Assembly: GCA_017560765.1 (NCBI GenBank)
Contig: JAFZEI010000059.1
Coordinates: forward strand, 1-36,595
Origin: Clostridia bacterium
GTDB lineage: Bacteria > Bacillota > Clostridia > UBA1212 > UBA1255
Reading direction: 5' to 3'
Length of the DNA stretch: 36,595 nucleotides
Shown piece after piece: positions 22,225 to 30,565 of the stretch (positions within the stretch are counted from its first letter, which is position 1; each line of letters starts with the position of its first letter). Position numbers and translations under genes: made by a program. The notes below the pieces were generated by a model that was given only the letters and a program-made list of their open reading frames with translations, did not search any database and was not told the origin of the DNA.

Positions 22225-23794
22225 AACAGAGAAGAAAGCAAATAACCATAAAAAACTCTTATCTGCTTTTACAATTTTAATGGCAGTAATAACAGTTTTG
22301 TCTTGTAATGCTATTTATGCTGACGAGACAAAACCAATACCAGAAGCAGAAAATGTCAAAGTTTCAGAACTTTACAACGGAGTTACGCTTACAAGTTTTG
22401 AAGTGTCGCAGAATTCCTCTTATACGTTGAATAAATTTAATATTGTTGAATTTGATCCCGATCAAAGCGATTTGTATATTGACGTTACAAATATGGCAGA
22501 TTATTCCAATACTCTAAAAACTGTAATGAAGACTGTAGAGGACTTTAATAAAAATAACGGCGAGGGGAAAAAGGCAATTGCTGCAGTAAACGGAGATTTA
22601 TGGATGGTATCATATGCTCATGCAAGAGTTGAAGGCTCAGGTACTACATACGGTGGTTGCAGTGATGCGGTTGTGACAGAATCTCTTACGGTTCCAAGAG
22701 GTTTTAATATGTACAATGGCGAGATTATTACTTCTCCGCATATGAAGCAAGAAACACCATACGAAGGCGATTTTCAGTCGTTTGGTTTTACAGCAGATAA
22801 TAAACCGTACCTTGGACAGCCTTTTGTTGCTGTAAAAACAAACAATATAACTCAAGATACCAGCAAGGCGATAAATGGTATTAATAGACTTCCTGCCGAT
22901 AATGCACTTGTTATGTATACAGATAAAGGTGTGTTGTCAAACTATTCGATAAATGATGCTTATGAGGTTGTTATTGATTGTGATTATGATTATGTTGTAA
23001 AGCATGGTGCGCTCATAAAAGGAAAAGTTACTGCTATTTGCAAAGAAGGTGACGAGAATCCTCAAATGAAAGAAAACAGAATAATACTTACAGCAAGAGG
23101 AAATGCCGAGAAAAAAATTAATGATTATAAAATAGGTGATGAAATCGAAATTAGTGTTACTGTAAAGGATTCTTTTGGCAACCATGAGGTATGGCAGAAT
23201 GAAATTAAAAATGCTGTGGGAGGACATATGGTATTTGCACGTGATGGCAAGTATATAGATCTCGGTTCTGCATCGTATTATCCGTCAACAATTATTGCCG
23301 AGACTAATTCAGGCAATGTTATGCTTATCGAAAATGATGGCAGACAGAACGGATATAGTTTGGGACTCAGACATAATGACTGTGACCAACTTGCAAAAGA
23401 GCTTGATTTAAAGAATGCTTTTATCGTTGATGGCGGTGGATCTGCCACAATGATTGCATTGGCAGAAAACGGTTATAAACTGGTAAACAGACCGTGTGAT
23501 AAAGATTCTAACGGAAATTACGGTGCTACTCGTACTGTTGTTAATTCAGTAATTCTCTCATACGGTAAAGATAGGAACGCTCCTGCGGAGGAAGCAACCT
23601 CTGCACCTACGGAAAATAACGGCGGAGCGGAGCCAACTAATGGACCTACTAAGGCACCTGCAAAAAATGATAAAACAAACAATAAACCCGGCAAGGGCTG
23701 GAATATTGCATTGATAGTGGGTAGTATTGTTTGCTTTGGTATTGCTGTTGTTTTAGCTGTAAGAGCCGCAAATAAAAAGTTCGGCAAAGATTAA
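22211..23794 (+). CDS. Secreted phosphodiester glycosidase (NAGPA domain)
   Basis: A 527-residue exported protein. A signal sequence (residues 1-37, cut after IYA) is followed by a phosphodiester glycosidase domain (NAGPA family, about 115-455) with NGDLW near residue 127 and FIVDGGGSATMIAL near 408. A Pro/Thr/Ala-rich linker (about 460-495) and a C-terminal membrane helix (about 497-518) anchor it. NAGPA enzymes cleave GlcNAc-1-phosphodiesters; bacterial members are poorly studied and may act on wall or capsule phosphodiesters. The sequence VLSC at 29-32 is a weak alternative lipobox. Translation is coupled to the DUF368 transporter gene, suggesting a lipid-phosphate or envelope role. Confidence 0.85.
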   Translation: MKKNKTEKKANNHKKLLSAFTILMAVITVLSCNAIYADETKPIPEAENVKVSELYNGVTLTSFEVSQNSSYTLNKFNIVEFDPDQSDLYIDVTNMADYSNTLKTVMKTVEDFNKNNGEGKKAIAAVNGDLWMVSYAHARVEGSGTTYGGCSDAVVTESLTVPRGFNMYNGEIITSPHMKQETPYEGDFQSFGFTADNKPYLGQPFVAVKTNNITQDTSKAINGINRLPADNALVMYTDKGVLSNYSINDAYEVVIDCDYDYVVKHGALIKGKVTAICKEGDENPQMKENRIILTARGNAEKKINDYKIGDEIEISVTVKDSFGNHEVWQNEIKNAVGGHMVFARDGKYIDLGSASYYPSTIIAETNSGNVMLIENDGRQNGYSLGLRHNDCDQLAKELDLKNAFIVDGGGSATMIALAENGYKLVNRPCDKDSNGNYGATRTVVNSVILSYGKDRNAPAEEATSAPTENNGGAEPTNGPTKAPAKNDKTNNKPGKGWNIALIVGSIVCFGIAVVLAVRAANKKFGKD

Positions 23795-23820
23795 GACTCA
23801 TAATCATAAATTTACTGTTA

Positions 23821-23860
23821 AAAACGCCATTTGTGCTTAATGCACGTGTGGCGTTTTTTT
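23821..23860 (+). terminator. Terminator of the DUF368-glycosidase operon
   Basis: AAAACGCCA (23821-23829) pairs with TGGCGTTTT (23849-23857); with wobble pairs the stem continues to an inner GTGC/GCAC. A T tract runs to 23860. Confidence 0.85.
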
Positions 23861-23870
23861 GTCTATATAC

Positions 23871-23924
23871 AAAAAAATAAATCCGAACTTACTATCTGTT
23901 ATGATAATGAAGCTCGGATTTATT
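23871..23924 (-). terminator. Terminator of tRNA-Trp
   Basis: On the minus strand AATAAATCCGA pairs perfectly with TCGGATTTATT (23914-23924 with 23876-23886), extended by CTT/AAG after one mismatch, and is followed by a run of seven T. It lies just downstream of the tRNA gene. Confidence 0.8.
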
Positions 23925-23929
23925 GCTTA

Positions 23930-24004
23930 TGGCAGGGGAGACGCGACTCGAACACGCAACAGACGGTTTTGGAGACCGTTGCTCTACCATTGAACTACTC
24001 CCCT
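23930..24004 (-). tRNA. tRNA-Trp (CCA anticodon), CCA end encoded
   Basis: On the minus strand the cloverleaf is complete: acceptor stem AGGGGAG with CTCCCCT and discriminator G, D-arm with TAGTTCAATGGTAGAGC, anticodon stem ACGGT/ACCGT with loop CTCCAAA (anticodon CCA, reading UGG) and T-arm with GTTCGAGTC. The 3' CCA is encoded (23930-23932); the mature body without it is 23933-24004, 72 bases. A near-consensus promoter (24017-24045) and its own terminator make it a single-gene unit. Confidence 0.96.
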
Positions 24005-24016
24005 TAGAGCTTTGTA

Positions 24017-24045
24017 AGTATACACAAATAAAACGTATGTGTCAA
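24017..24045 (-). promoter_or_regulatory. Near-consensus promoter of tRNA-Trp
   Basis: TTGACA (24040-24045) and TATACT (24017-24022) on the minus strand are exactly 17 bases apart. The start point would be near 24010, six bases ahead of the tRNA. Confidence 0.9.
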
Positions 24046-24080
24046 TGCTTTTTTCTGAAAAAAACAAAAAAATTACTGTA

Positions 24081-24110
24081 TTGCAACGCTTAAAGAATAT
24101 ATGATATAAT
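24081..24110 (+). promoter_or_regulatory. Promoter of the amino-acid-binding lipoprotein gene
   Basis: TTGCAA (24081-24086) and TATAAT (24105-24110) are separated by 18 bases; the leader is about 34 bases to the ATG at 24151. Confidence 0.75.
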
Positions 24111-24150
24111 TATTCCGTTAAAATTTTAAAGATAGGAGTGTTTGATTACT

Positions 24151-24975
24151 ATGAATAGTAAAAAAATCATTTCAGTATTGTTGGTAGTAGCACTTGTGAT
24201 GTCAATATTTGCTTTGACTTCATGCAAAAAAGAAGAAGATGTACTTACTGTATATACAAACGCAGAGTTTCCTCCTTTTGAATATCTTGCTGATAATAAG
24301 CCTGTTGGTGTTGATATGCAAATTGCGCAAGCTATTGCAGACGAGTTGGGTGTTAAATTAGTAATTAAGAATGTTAAATTTGATACAATACTCACATCAA
24401 TAAGCTCAGGTAAAGGTGATTTGGGTATAGCAGGAATTACTGTTACACCTGAAAGAGCAGAGTCAGTAAACTTCTCTGAAAACTATATAACAAGCACACA
24501 GTATATGGTTATTAAAAATGATTCCGAAATTAAAACCATTGAGGATCTTGCAGGACTTAAAATCGGTGTACAGTTGGGAACAACAGGTGACTTCATTATT
24601 TCTGATGAGATTTCAGGTACAGAGGATGAGGAAACAGGTGAGCATGTTAAAGGTGTACTTGAAGGTACAGGAGCTACTGTTACACAGTATAATTCAGCAG
24701 CAGACGCAGCAGTAAACATGAATTCAGGTAAAGTTGATGTTGTTGTAATCGATAAACTTCCTGCTGAAATTGTTGCAGGTCAGTATGATAATTTTAAAGC
24801 AATTGAGCTTGTATACGAAGATGGCAGCAAAACAGATGAATCATACGCCGTTGCAGTTGCAAAAGGAAACGATGAACTCCTTGCAACAGTAAATAAAGTA
24901 ATTAAACGTTTGGTAGCAGACGGTACTATTGATAAATGGGTTGTAGAACATACAACTAAATCATCAAACGGCTGA
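24151..24975 (+). CDS. Amino-acid ABC transporter substrate-binding lipoprotein
   Basis: A 274-residue family 3 solute-binding protein. A lipobox (LTSC, Cys at residue 25) makes it a surface lipoprotein. Typical blocks are TNAEFPPFEYLADNKPVGVD, GKGDLGIAGITVTPERAE and LAGLKIGVQLGTTGD, followed by VDVVVIDKLPAE; these bind polar amino acids. AGGAG (24134-24138) lies 12 bases before the ATG at 24151; a TTG at 24142 is too close to it. No permease or ATPase gene follows; a terminator ends the unit, so the partner proteins must be encoded elsewhere. Confidence 0.92.
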   Translation: MNSKKIISVLLVVALVMSIFALTSCKKEEDVLTVYTNAEFPPFEYLADNKPVGVDMQIAQAIADELGVKLVIKNVKFDTILTSISSGKGDLGIAGITVTPERAESVNFSENYITSTQYMVIKNDSEIKTIEDLAGLKIGVQLGTTGDFIISDEISGTEDEETGEHVKGVLEGTGATVTQYNSAADAAVNMNSGKVDVVVIDKLPAEIVAGQYDNFKAIELVYEDGSKTDESYAVAVAKGNDELLATVNKVIKRLVADGTIDKWVVEHTTKSSNG

Positions 24976-25006
24976 TTTCGTTTTTTAATACGATATATGT
25001 CATGGT

Positions 25007-25037
25007 AAAGAGGTCTTTTTTGAGACCTCTTTTTTTG
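25007..25037 (+). terminator. Terminator of the binding-protein gene
   Basis: AAAGAGGTCT (25007-25016) pairs perfectly with AGACCTCTTT (25023-25032), with a T-rich loop and a T tract to 25037. Confidence 0.92.
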
Positions 25038-25047
25038 CTTTAACTAC

Positions 25048-25076
25048 TTGTTTTTCTTATATAAAATTTGTATAAT
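25048..25076 (+). promoter_or_regulatory. Promoter of the proS operon
   Basis: TTGTTT (25048-25053) and TATAAT (25071-25076) are 17 bases apart. The leader to the proS ATG is about 87 bases; I see no T-box element or terminator stem in it. Confidence 0.75.
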
Positions 25077-25169
25077 CAAGGTTGATGTATTTTCAATAGA
25101 AATGCAAAAAGACAAAAATCAGAATAACATTGGCAATAATAAAAAATGCTATCAGAAGGAGATAGAGTT

Positions 25170-26903
25170 ATGAAATTAGAAAAGCTTGTAGGCGACAGAT
25201 TTAAAGAAAAACCGGCTGACTGTGTGATAGAAAGCCATTCATTGATGCTTCGCGGCGGATATATGAAATTCGTTTCCAGCGGTATTTTCTCACAATATAT
25301 GCCGCTTAAACGTATTTGCAGAAAAATCGAACAGATAATAAGAGAAGAAATGGATGCAATCGACGGACAGGAAGTACTGTTCCCGGTAGCACTTCCTGCA
25401 AGCCTTTGGGAAGAGTCGGGACGTTTTGAAAGTGTCGGCAGCGAGCTTTTAAGATTTAAAGACAGAAACAATGCTTCTATGGTGCTTGGTATGACACACG
25501 AAGAGGCTGCAGTACAATTGGTTCGTGAGTATGGCATCAGTTATACAAGATATCCTTTTATGATATATCAGATTCAAACAAAATTCCGTGACGAAGCAAG
25601 ACCGAGAGCCGGCCTTATTCGTGTGCGTGAATTTACAATGAAGGATGCGTATTCATTCCATACATCTCAAGAAGACTTAGAAAAATATTATCAGGAGTGT
25701 TATGACGCATATAACAGAATCTTTGCAAGAGCAGGTATTCCGGAGGTAGTAACAGTGCAATCCGATTCAGGTATGATGGGCGGAAATGTTTCTCACGAAT
25801 ACATGCTTCTTACACCTGTAGGAGAAGATACTATTGCAGTATGTTCCGAATGTGATTACAGAGCAAATATGGAGGCGGCAGACAGTATTATCGTTAATGA
25901 TTCATCAGAAGAGCTTGCAGAATTAACAAAAGTAGAAACACCTCATACAACAACTATTGAGGCAGTATGCCAATTACTTAATACAACTGTAGAAAAATCA
26001 TGCAAGGCAGTTGTCTACCAGAAAAATATGACTGATGAATACATTATTGTATTTTTAAGAGGAGATATTGAGGTAAACGAAACAAAACTTCGCAATTATA
26101 TAGGTGAAGATATTCATCCCGGTGTGATTACTGAGGAATCACAGATTGTTGCAGGATTTATAGGACCCAAAGGTATCGACAGCAAAAAACACACAATAGT
26201 ATTTGATAAATCTCTTGAGGGTATAAAAAATGTATGTTGCGGCGCAAATGAGTTTGATTATCACTATATTAACTTTAATATAGAGCGCGATTATGGCAAG
26301 GTAGAATACGTTGACGTAGCAAAGATAAAAGAAGGCGGCATTTGTCCTAAGTGCGGTAAACACTCAATAACAGTATCAAGAGGCATTGAGGTTGGTAATA
26401 TATTCCAGTTGGGCACAAAATATACAAAAACAATGGGAATGCAGTATCTGGATAAAGAAGGTAATTTGCAATATCCTATTATGGGCTGCTACGGAATCGG
26501 TGTGGGACGCCTTGCTGCTTCTGTATGTGAATCACACAGAGACGATTACGGACCGATTTGGCCTATTTCAATTGCACCATGGCAAGTTCATATTTGTTGC
26601 TTGCGTGCAGATGATCCGGTAATTAAAGCAGCAGCAGATGAAATATATAATTTACTTCAGAAAAAAGGTATTGAGGTAATTTATGACGACCGTGATGTAC
26701 GCGCAGGCGTTATGTTTTCTGACGCTGATTTGTTGGGCGTGCCTGTAAGAGTTGTAGTAAGCCCAAGATCCTTAGGAGAGAATATGATTGAACTTTCAAC
26801 ACGTGATAAACGTATAAGTAAAAAAGTTCCTAAAGAACAGATTATTGATGAAGTTTGCGCTCTTATAGCAGAACTTCAGCAGGAAATTGAGGAGAAAGTA
26901 TAA
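25170..26903 (+). CDS. proS: Prolyl-tRNA synthetase (bacterial type)
   Basis: A 577-residue class II synthetase that charges tRNA-Pro. The order is bacterial: catalytic core with motif 2 in YQIQTKFRDEARPRAGLIRV and REFTMKDAYSFH, an insertion editing domain (about residues 225-395) that clears Ala-tRNA-Pro, motif 3 with GCYGIGVGRL (about residue 438) and the C-terminal anticodon-binding domain (APWQVHICCLRADD to the end). The ATG at 25170 is chosen over the upstream ATG at 25146 because AGAAGGAGA lies in front. Its stop codon overlaps the next start by one base (TAATG), so the GH5-like gene is translation-coupled to it, an unusual partner. Confidence 0.96.
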   Translation: MKLEKLVGDRFKEKPADCVIESHSLMLRGGYMKFVSSGIFSQYMPLKRICRKIEQIIREEMDAIDGQEVLFPVALPASLWEESGRFESVGSELLRFKDRNNASMVLGMTHEEAAVQLVREYGISYTRYPFMIYQIQTKFRDEARPRAGLIRVREFTMKDAYSFHTSQEDLEKYYQECYDAYNRIFARAGIPEVVTVQSDSGMMGGNVSHEYMLLTPVGEDTIAVCSECDYRANMEAADSIIVNDSSEELAELTKVETPHTTTIEAVCQLLNTTVEKSCKAVVYQKNMTDEYIIVFLRGDIEVNETKLRNYIGEDIHPGVITEESQIVAGFIGPKGIDSKKHTIVFDKSLEGIKNVCCGANEFDYHYINFNIERDYGKVEYVDVAKIKEGGICPKCGKHSITVSRGIEVGNIFQLGTKYTKTMGMQYLDKEGNLQYPIMGCYGIGVGRLAASVCESHRDDYGPIWPISIAPWQVHICCLRADDPVIKAAADEIYNLLQKKGIEVIYDDRDVRAGVMFSDADLLGVPVRVVVSPRSLGENMIELSTRDKRISKKVPKEQIIDEVCALIAELQQEIEEKV

Positions 26904-29377
26904 TGAAAAAAAGGTGGGTATCATTACTGCTTGCATGTATAATGATTGTGGCAGCTATACCTGCCTTTAATGTTTATGCTGACGAAGAGGTATATTATTT
27001 TGTTAACCAAAATTATGAAAGTCTTGAAGTTACAGAGGATTTCAACTCAAATTACGACGGTCCGGGAGCTCCTTTCATTTCTGAAGACAGTAAAATAAAA
27101 GTTGTTGGCCCTGATTTGTCTCTTTTAGGTAAGCGCTCTTTGGCTGTAAATAAATGTGATATGAGATGGTTGTCATTGTCTATGACAGATGAAAAGATGT
27201 TTGCCGAAGTGACTGTAAGGGCAGACAGCGCTTTTGATAACGAATTAAATCTTTTTTTTACAACAAAACAGCCTTCGGAGAATTTGTCTGAAAAAGCCAC
27301 AGTCAATGTTTTTTCAATAAAAAAAGATAAAACAAATGTTGTTTTAAAAGATTGTAACGGGAATTTGATCACTGTAATAGAAGAAGACATTCGCTACAGC
27401 GTCCGTTGCGAGTTTACAAGAGGAAGCGATTTGTATAATATTTATGTTAACAATGAGTTGTTGTCAAAAGATTGCAAAAGCGGAGTGAAAGTGTATTCCG
27501 TAGAGGACTTTCATGTAAAAGTTGATTCTTTAGCAGCAGAAGAAGGCGGAGCGGAAGGTTCTTCATTAAAAGAACCATATATTCTTATTGATAACATTGC
27601 AGTTTCTGCAAAGGGTAAGTTATATCCCCAAAGTTTTTCGGCACAGGAAAAGGGAGAACTTCCGCAGGTACTCATACCTGAAACCCCAAAAAGTGACGAC
27701 ATAAGAGTTTTTGTAAATACAACAGAGCTTGCTATGGCAAGTGCGCCTGTTGTAAAAAAAGATACAGTATACATTGATCTCGAACAGATGGCTCGATGCC
27801 TTAATATGACATTAAAGGATGATGCAGCCAATAAGAGCTTTGTTTTGTCTAATGAAAATGTCACTGTAGAGGCTTCTTTGGGAAGTAAAAAAATAAAAAT
27901 CAACGGTCAAGAATACAATATTTCTTATGCGCCTGAGAAAATTAACCGTTTGATAATGGTTACTCCAAACTTTTTAAGTGAAGCGTTGAATGCTAAAGTT
28001 TGGTGGGATGATAAAGCTGATATGATTGTGATAACGACAGGTCAATACAAGAAAGACGGTATACTCAGACAGGTCGGCGGTAAATTATATATGAACGGTG
28101 AACCGTATTATGAGATTAGCTTCAATAAATCTGATTTGTTTGATCAAATACTTGCAAGTTATGAGAAAAATGCGGAGTATCCCGGAGAAGAACTTAAACA
28201 ACTGAATATGCTTGGCTTTAAAACCATAAGAGTTTTTGCTTATTCAAATGTATATACGGATTTGATGCATAACGATAAACATCAAGATACTTATTTTAAA
28301 GCAATGGATCATTTTTTTGATTTATGCGATGAATATGATATTAAGGTTGTCGTTTCTATGGGACTTATTGAGCCTTATTTGTTAGAGAACATATATGTAG
28401 AGGGAGATGGGTGGATAACAGGAACAGAAAATCTGACAGATTTGGTAAAAAACAGGGATAGTAAGTCAAGAAATAATCTTTATAAATATATTGAAAAATT
28501 TATCACTCGATATAAAGACAGAGCTTCTGTATTAATGTGGGAGCTTAGCAGTGAGGGAAATTTACATGCGGATGACGGTGCTGTAAGCGGCAGACCTTCA
28601 TATTCTTTATTACAGTTGGCACAATTTTACAGTGATTGTGCAGATAGAATACGTGAGTTTGATAAAGAACACCTTATTACCGGCGGTGATGGTGTTTTAA
28701 GAAGCAGTCAATGGAATTTGTTTAAAGATGTAATGAACGGTTCAGAGTTTAAAAAGAAAACAGATACTAAGGAAGAACGACTTAAAGCTTTAGCACTTCT
28801 TAACGAGAGGTTAGATGTTATAAGCGTTCATACGTATGGTCTTGGTTTTTCGAATGAGTCTTCTTATTTGGGAAGTAACGGTAAAATATATAATTGTGAT
28901 TTTTTACTGTATATGCAAGAGGCGAATTTATTTGGAAAAGCATTATATAATGGCGAAACTAACAGCGGTTTTTCCGCTGAAAGTGAAGACTTTTATACTG
29001 ATACAAAGATATATCTTAATTCTATAATAGAAGCGGGTGTACAGCTTTCTCATTGGTGGACATTCCCCTTAGGAGGTCAGGGAGACAGCGAACTCATTGA
29101 TTTGGTTGTTAATGCTAATAAATTATTAAAAGAAAACTATTGCAATAACAAGGCAGAGAATGAAAACACAACTGATGCGTGGGAAGATCCCTCTTTCCAA
29201 GTGCTTGATATCACAAAAATAACGGATGGCAAAGAGTTTGCAGTAAGAGCAGGACTCAAAAGTAAATTGATCAGACTTTCTGTTATTAGCGGAGTTATGT
29301 TATTTGCAACTATTGTTTGTGTTATTGCTTTAACGAGAGAAAATTTAAAAAGGAAAAGGACAGAAGAAATTGTTTGA
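26903..29377 (+). CDS. Secreted, membrane-anchored GH5-like glycoside hydrolase
   Basis: An 824-residue exported protein. Parts in order: signal peptide (residues 1-26), an N-terminal beta-rich region (about 40-235), a copper-amine-oxidase N-like domain (about 266-380, IRVFVNTTEL... VWWDDKADMIVITTG), a GH5/cellulase-type (beta/alpha)8 domain (about 400-760) and a C-terminal membrane helix (about 790-812) with a basic tail. Probable acid/base E551 (MWELSSEGN) and nucleophile E685 (YNGETNSG) lie on the expected strands. The target could be a mannan, glucan or wall polymer; the substrate cannot be told. The acid/base context lacks the usual N-E pair (here S-E), so the subfamily is unusual. The gene starts one base inside the proS stop codon. 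Confidence 0.78.
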   Translation: MKKRWVSLLLACIMIVAAIPAFNVYADEEVYYFVNQNYESLEVTEDFNSNYDGPGAPFISEDSKIKVVGPDLSLLGKRSLAVNKCDMRWLSLSMTDEKMFAEVTVRADSAFDNELNLFFTTKQPSENLSEKATVNVFSIKKDKTNVVLKDCNGNLITVIEEDIRYSVRCEFTRGSDLYNIYVNNELLSKDCKSGVKVYSVEDFHVKVDSLAAEEGGAEGSSLKEPYILIDNIAVSAKGKLYPQSFSAQEKGELPQVLIPETPKSDDIRVFVNTTELAMASAPVVKKDTVYIDLEQMARCLNMTLKDDAANKSFVLSNENVTVEASLGSKKIKINGQEYNISYAPEKINRLIMVTPNFLSEALNAKVWWDDKADMIVITTGQYKKDGILRQVGGKLYMNGEPYYEISFNKSDLFDQILASYEKNAEYPGEELKQLNMLGFKTIRVFAYSNVYTDLMHNDKHQDTYFKAMDHFFDLCDEYDIKVVVSMGLIEPYLLENIYVEGDGWITGTENLTDLVKNRDSKSRNNLYKYIEKFITRYKDRASVLMWELSSEGNLHADDGAVSGRPSYSLLQLAQFYSDCADRIREFDKEHLITGGDGVLRSSQWNLFKDVMNGSEFKKKTDTKEERLKALALLNERLDVISVHTYGLGFSNESSYLGSNGKIYNCDFLLYMQEANLFGKALYNGETNSGFSAESEDFYTDTKIYLNSIIEAGVQLSHWWTFPLGGQGDSELIDLVVNANKLLKENYCNNKAENENTTDAWEDPSFQVLDITKITDGKEFAVRAGLKSKLIRLSVISGVMLFATIVCVIALTRENLKRKRTEEIV

Positions 29378-29801
29378 ACAATTAGACGGTAAGATTTATA
29401 CAAAAGCAGAGCTTTTAAATATGAAGCCTTTGGCGTTGGCTTTTGTGGGGGATTGCGTATACGAGCTTTACATACGCAATTTCCTTATCACGGAAAAATA
29501 CAGAGATGTTAATGAACTGCACAGAAAGTCTGTTTTTTATGTTAAAGCAAAAGCGCAAGCGTATATATTACATACGCTTGAAGAAGAGCTTACAGAGGAT
29601 GAACAGAATTTTGTACGCAGAGGACGGAATGCACATCCTCATACAGTGCCTAAGAACGCAAATGTTATAGATTACAGATATGCTACAGCTTATGAGGCGC
29701 TTATCGGATATTTGTATCTTTCCGGTAACAGTGAGAGATTACGTTATATCTTGGAAAAATCAGTTGAAATAGGGAGAATGAGAAATGAATCGGGAAAATA
29801 A
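29370..29801 (+). CDS. mrnC: Mini-ribonuclease III
   Basis: A 143-residue RNase III catalytic domain without the RNA-binding domain, the form (MrnC) that matures the ends of 23S rRNA precursor in Firmicutes. Catalytic-type motifs are LALAFVGDCVYELYIRNFL (about residues 22-40) and ATAYEALIGYLYLSG (about 106-120). The start is TTG at 29370 with AAGGA 9 bases upstream. It overlaps the end of the GH5-like gene by 8 bases and rlmB by 17. The mrnC-rlmB pairing is conserved in Firmicutes. Confidence 0.93.
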   Translation: MFEQLDGKIYTKAELLNMKPLALAFVGDCVYELYIRNFLITEKYRDVNELHRKSVFYVKAKAQAYILHTLEEELTEDEQNFVRRGRNAHPHTVPKNANVIDYRYATAYEALIGYLYLSGNSERLRYILEKSVEIGRMRNESGK

Positions 29802-30540
29802 TTCAGAAGAAATAATATATGGCAGAAATGCCGTTACAGAGGCTATAAAATCAGGAATGCCTATAAATAAAGTGCTCATTTCGTCAGGAGAAATTTCCGG
29901 TTCTCTAAAGTCGATAATGGCACTTATTAAAGAAAAGCATATCGTCTATCAGTTTGTGGATAAAAACAAATTAAACGATATTACCCGCACAAAAAATCAT
30001 CAGGGTGTTGCTTTGTATACAGCGCCTGCGGAATATTGTGATATTGATGATATTCTGCAAAAGGCAAAAGAAGCAAATGAGCCGCCTTTTGTTATTATTC
30101 TGGATGAAATACAAGATCCTCATAATTTTGGAGCCATTATCAGAACGGCAGATGCCGTGGGCGCTCACGGTATAATAATTCCCAAAAGAAGAAGCGTGCA
30201 GCTTACAGGAACTGTCGCCAAAACATCTGCCGGTGCATCGGCGCACGTTCCAATAGCCAGAGTGCCAAATATTCCGTCGGCCATTGATGCATTAAAAGAA
30301 GCAGGTCTTTGGATTGCAGGCACCGATTTGACTGGTGCAGTACCTTTTTATAAGGCTGATTTTAAAGGACCTATCGGCATCGTAATAGGAAGTGAAGGTA
30401 ACGGAATGGGAAATCTTGTTACAAAAAAGTGTGATTTTATAGTAACAATTCCCATGAAAGGTGAAGTTTCCTCTCTGAATGCTTCTGTCGCAGCAGGTGT
30501 GGTGTTGTACGAAGTGTTTAAGGGACGTCTTAGCGATTAA
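29785..30540 (+). CDS. rlmB: 23S rRNA 2'-O-ribose methyltransferase RlmB
   Basis: A 251-residue SpoU/TrmH family methyltransferase; RlmB modifies G2251 of 23S rRNA with SAM. The N-terminal L30e-like RNA-binding part (IYGRNAVTEAIKSG) is followed by the knotted catalytic domain with motif 1 LDEIQDPHNFGAIIRTAD, motif 2 IGIVIGSEGNGM and motif 3 IPMKGEVSSLNASVAAGV (about residues 215-232). It overlaps mrnC by 17 bases and is followed 25 bases later by pcrA. Assignment to RlmB rather than another SpoU member rests on length and the mrnC context. Confidence 0.9.
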   Translation: MNRENNSEEIIYGRNAVTEAIKSGMPINKVLISSGEISGSLKSIMALIKEKHIVYQFVDKNKLNDITRTKNHQGVALYTAPAEYCDIDDILQKAKEANEPPFVIILDEIQDPHNFGAIIRTADAVGAHGIIIPKRRSVQLTGTVAKTSAGASAHVPIARVPNIPSAIDALKEAGLWIAGTDLTGAVPFYKADFKGPIGIVIGSEGNGMGNLVTKKCDFIVTIPMKGEVSSLNASVAAGVVLYEVFKGRLSD

Positions 30541-30565
30541 GACAAATCAGAAAGGTTAGGGAAAA

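Noticed and set aside
22637-23227. Antisense open frames within the glycosidase gene
   Set aside because: They are shadows of the plus-strand gene with no start signals or family motifs.
25083-25169. Possible T-box riboswitch ahead of proS
   Set aside because: The leader is only about 87 bases, with no T-box sequence and no terminator stem.
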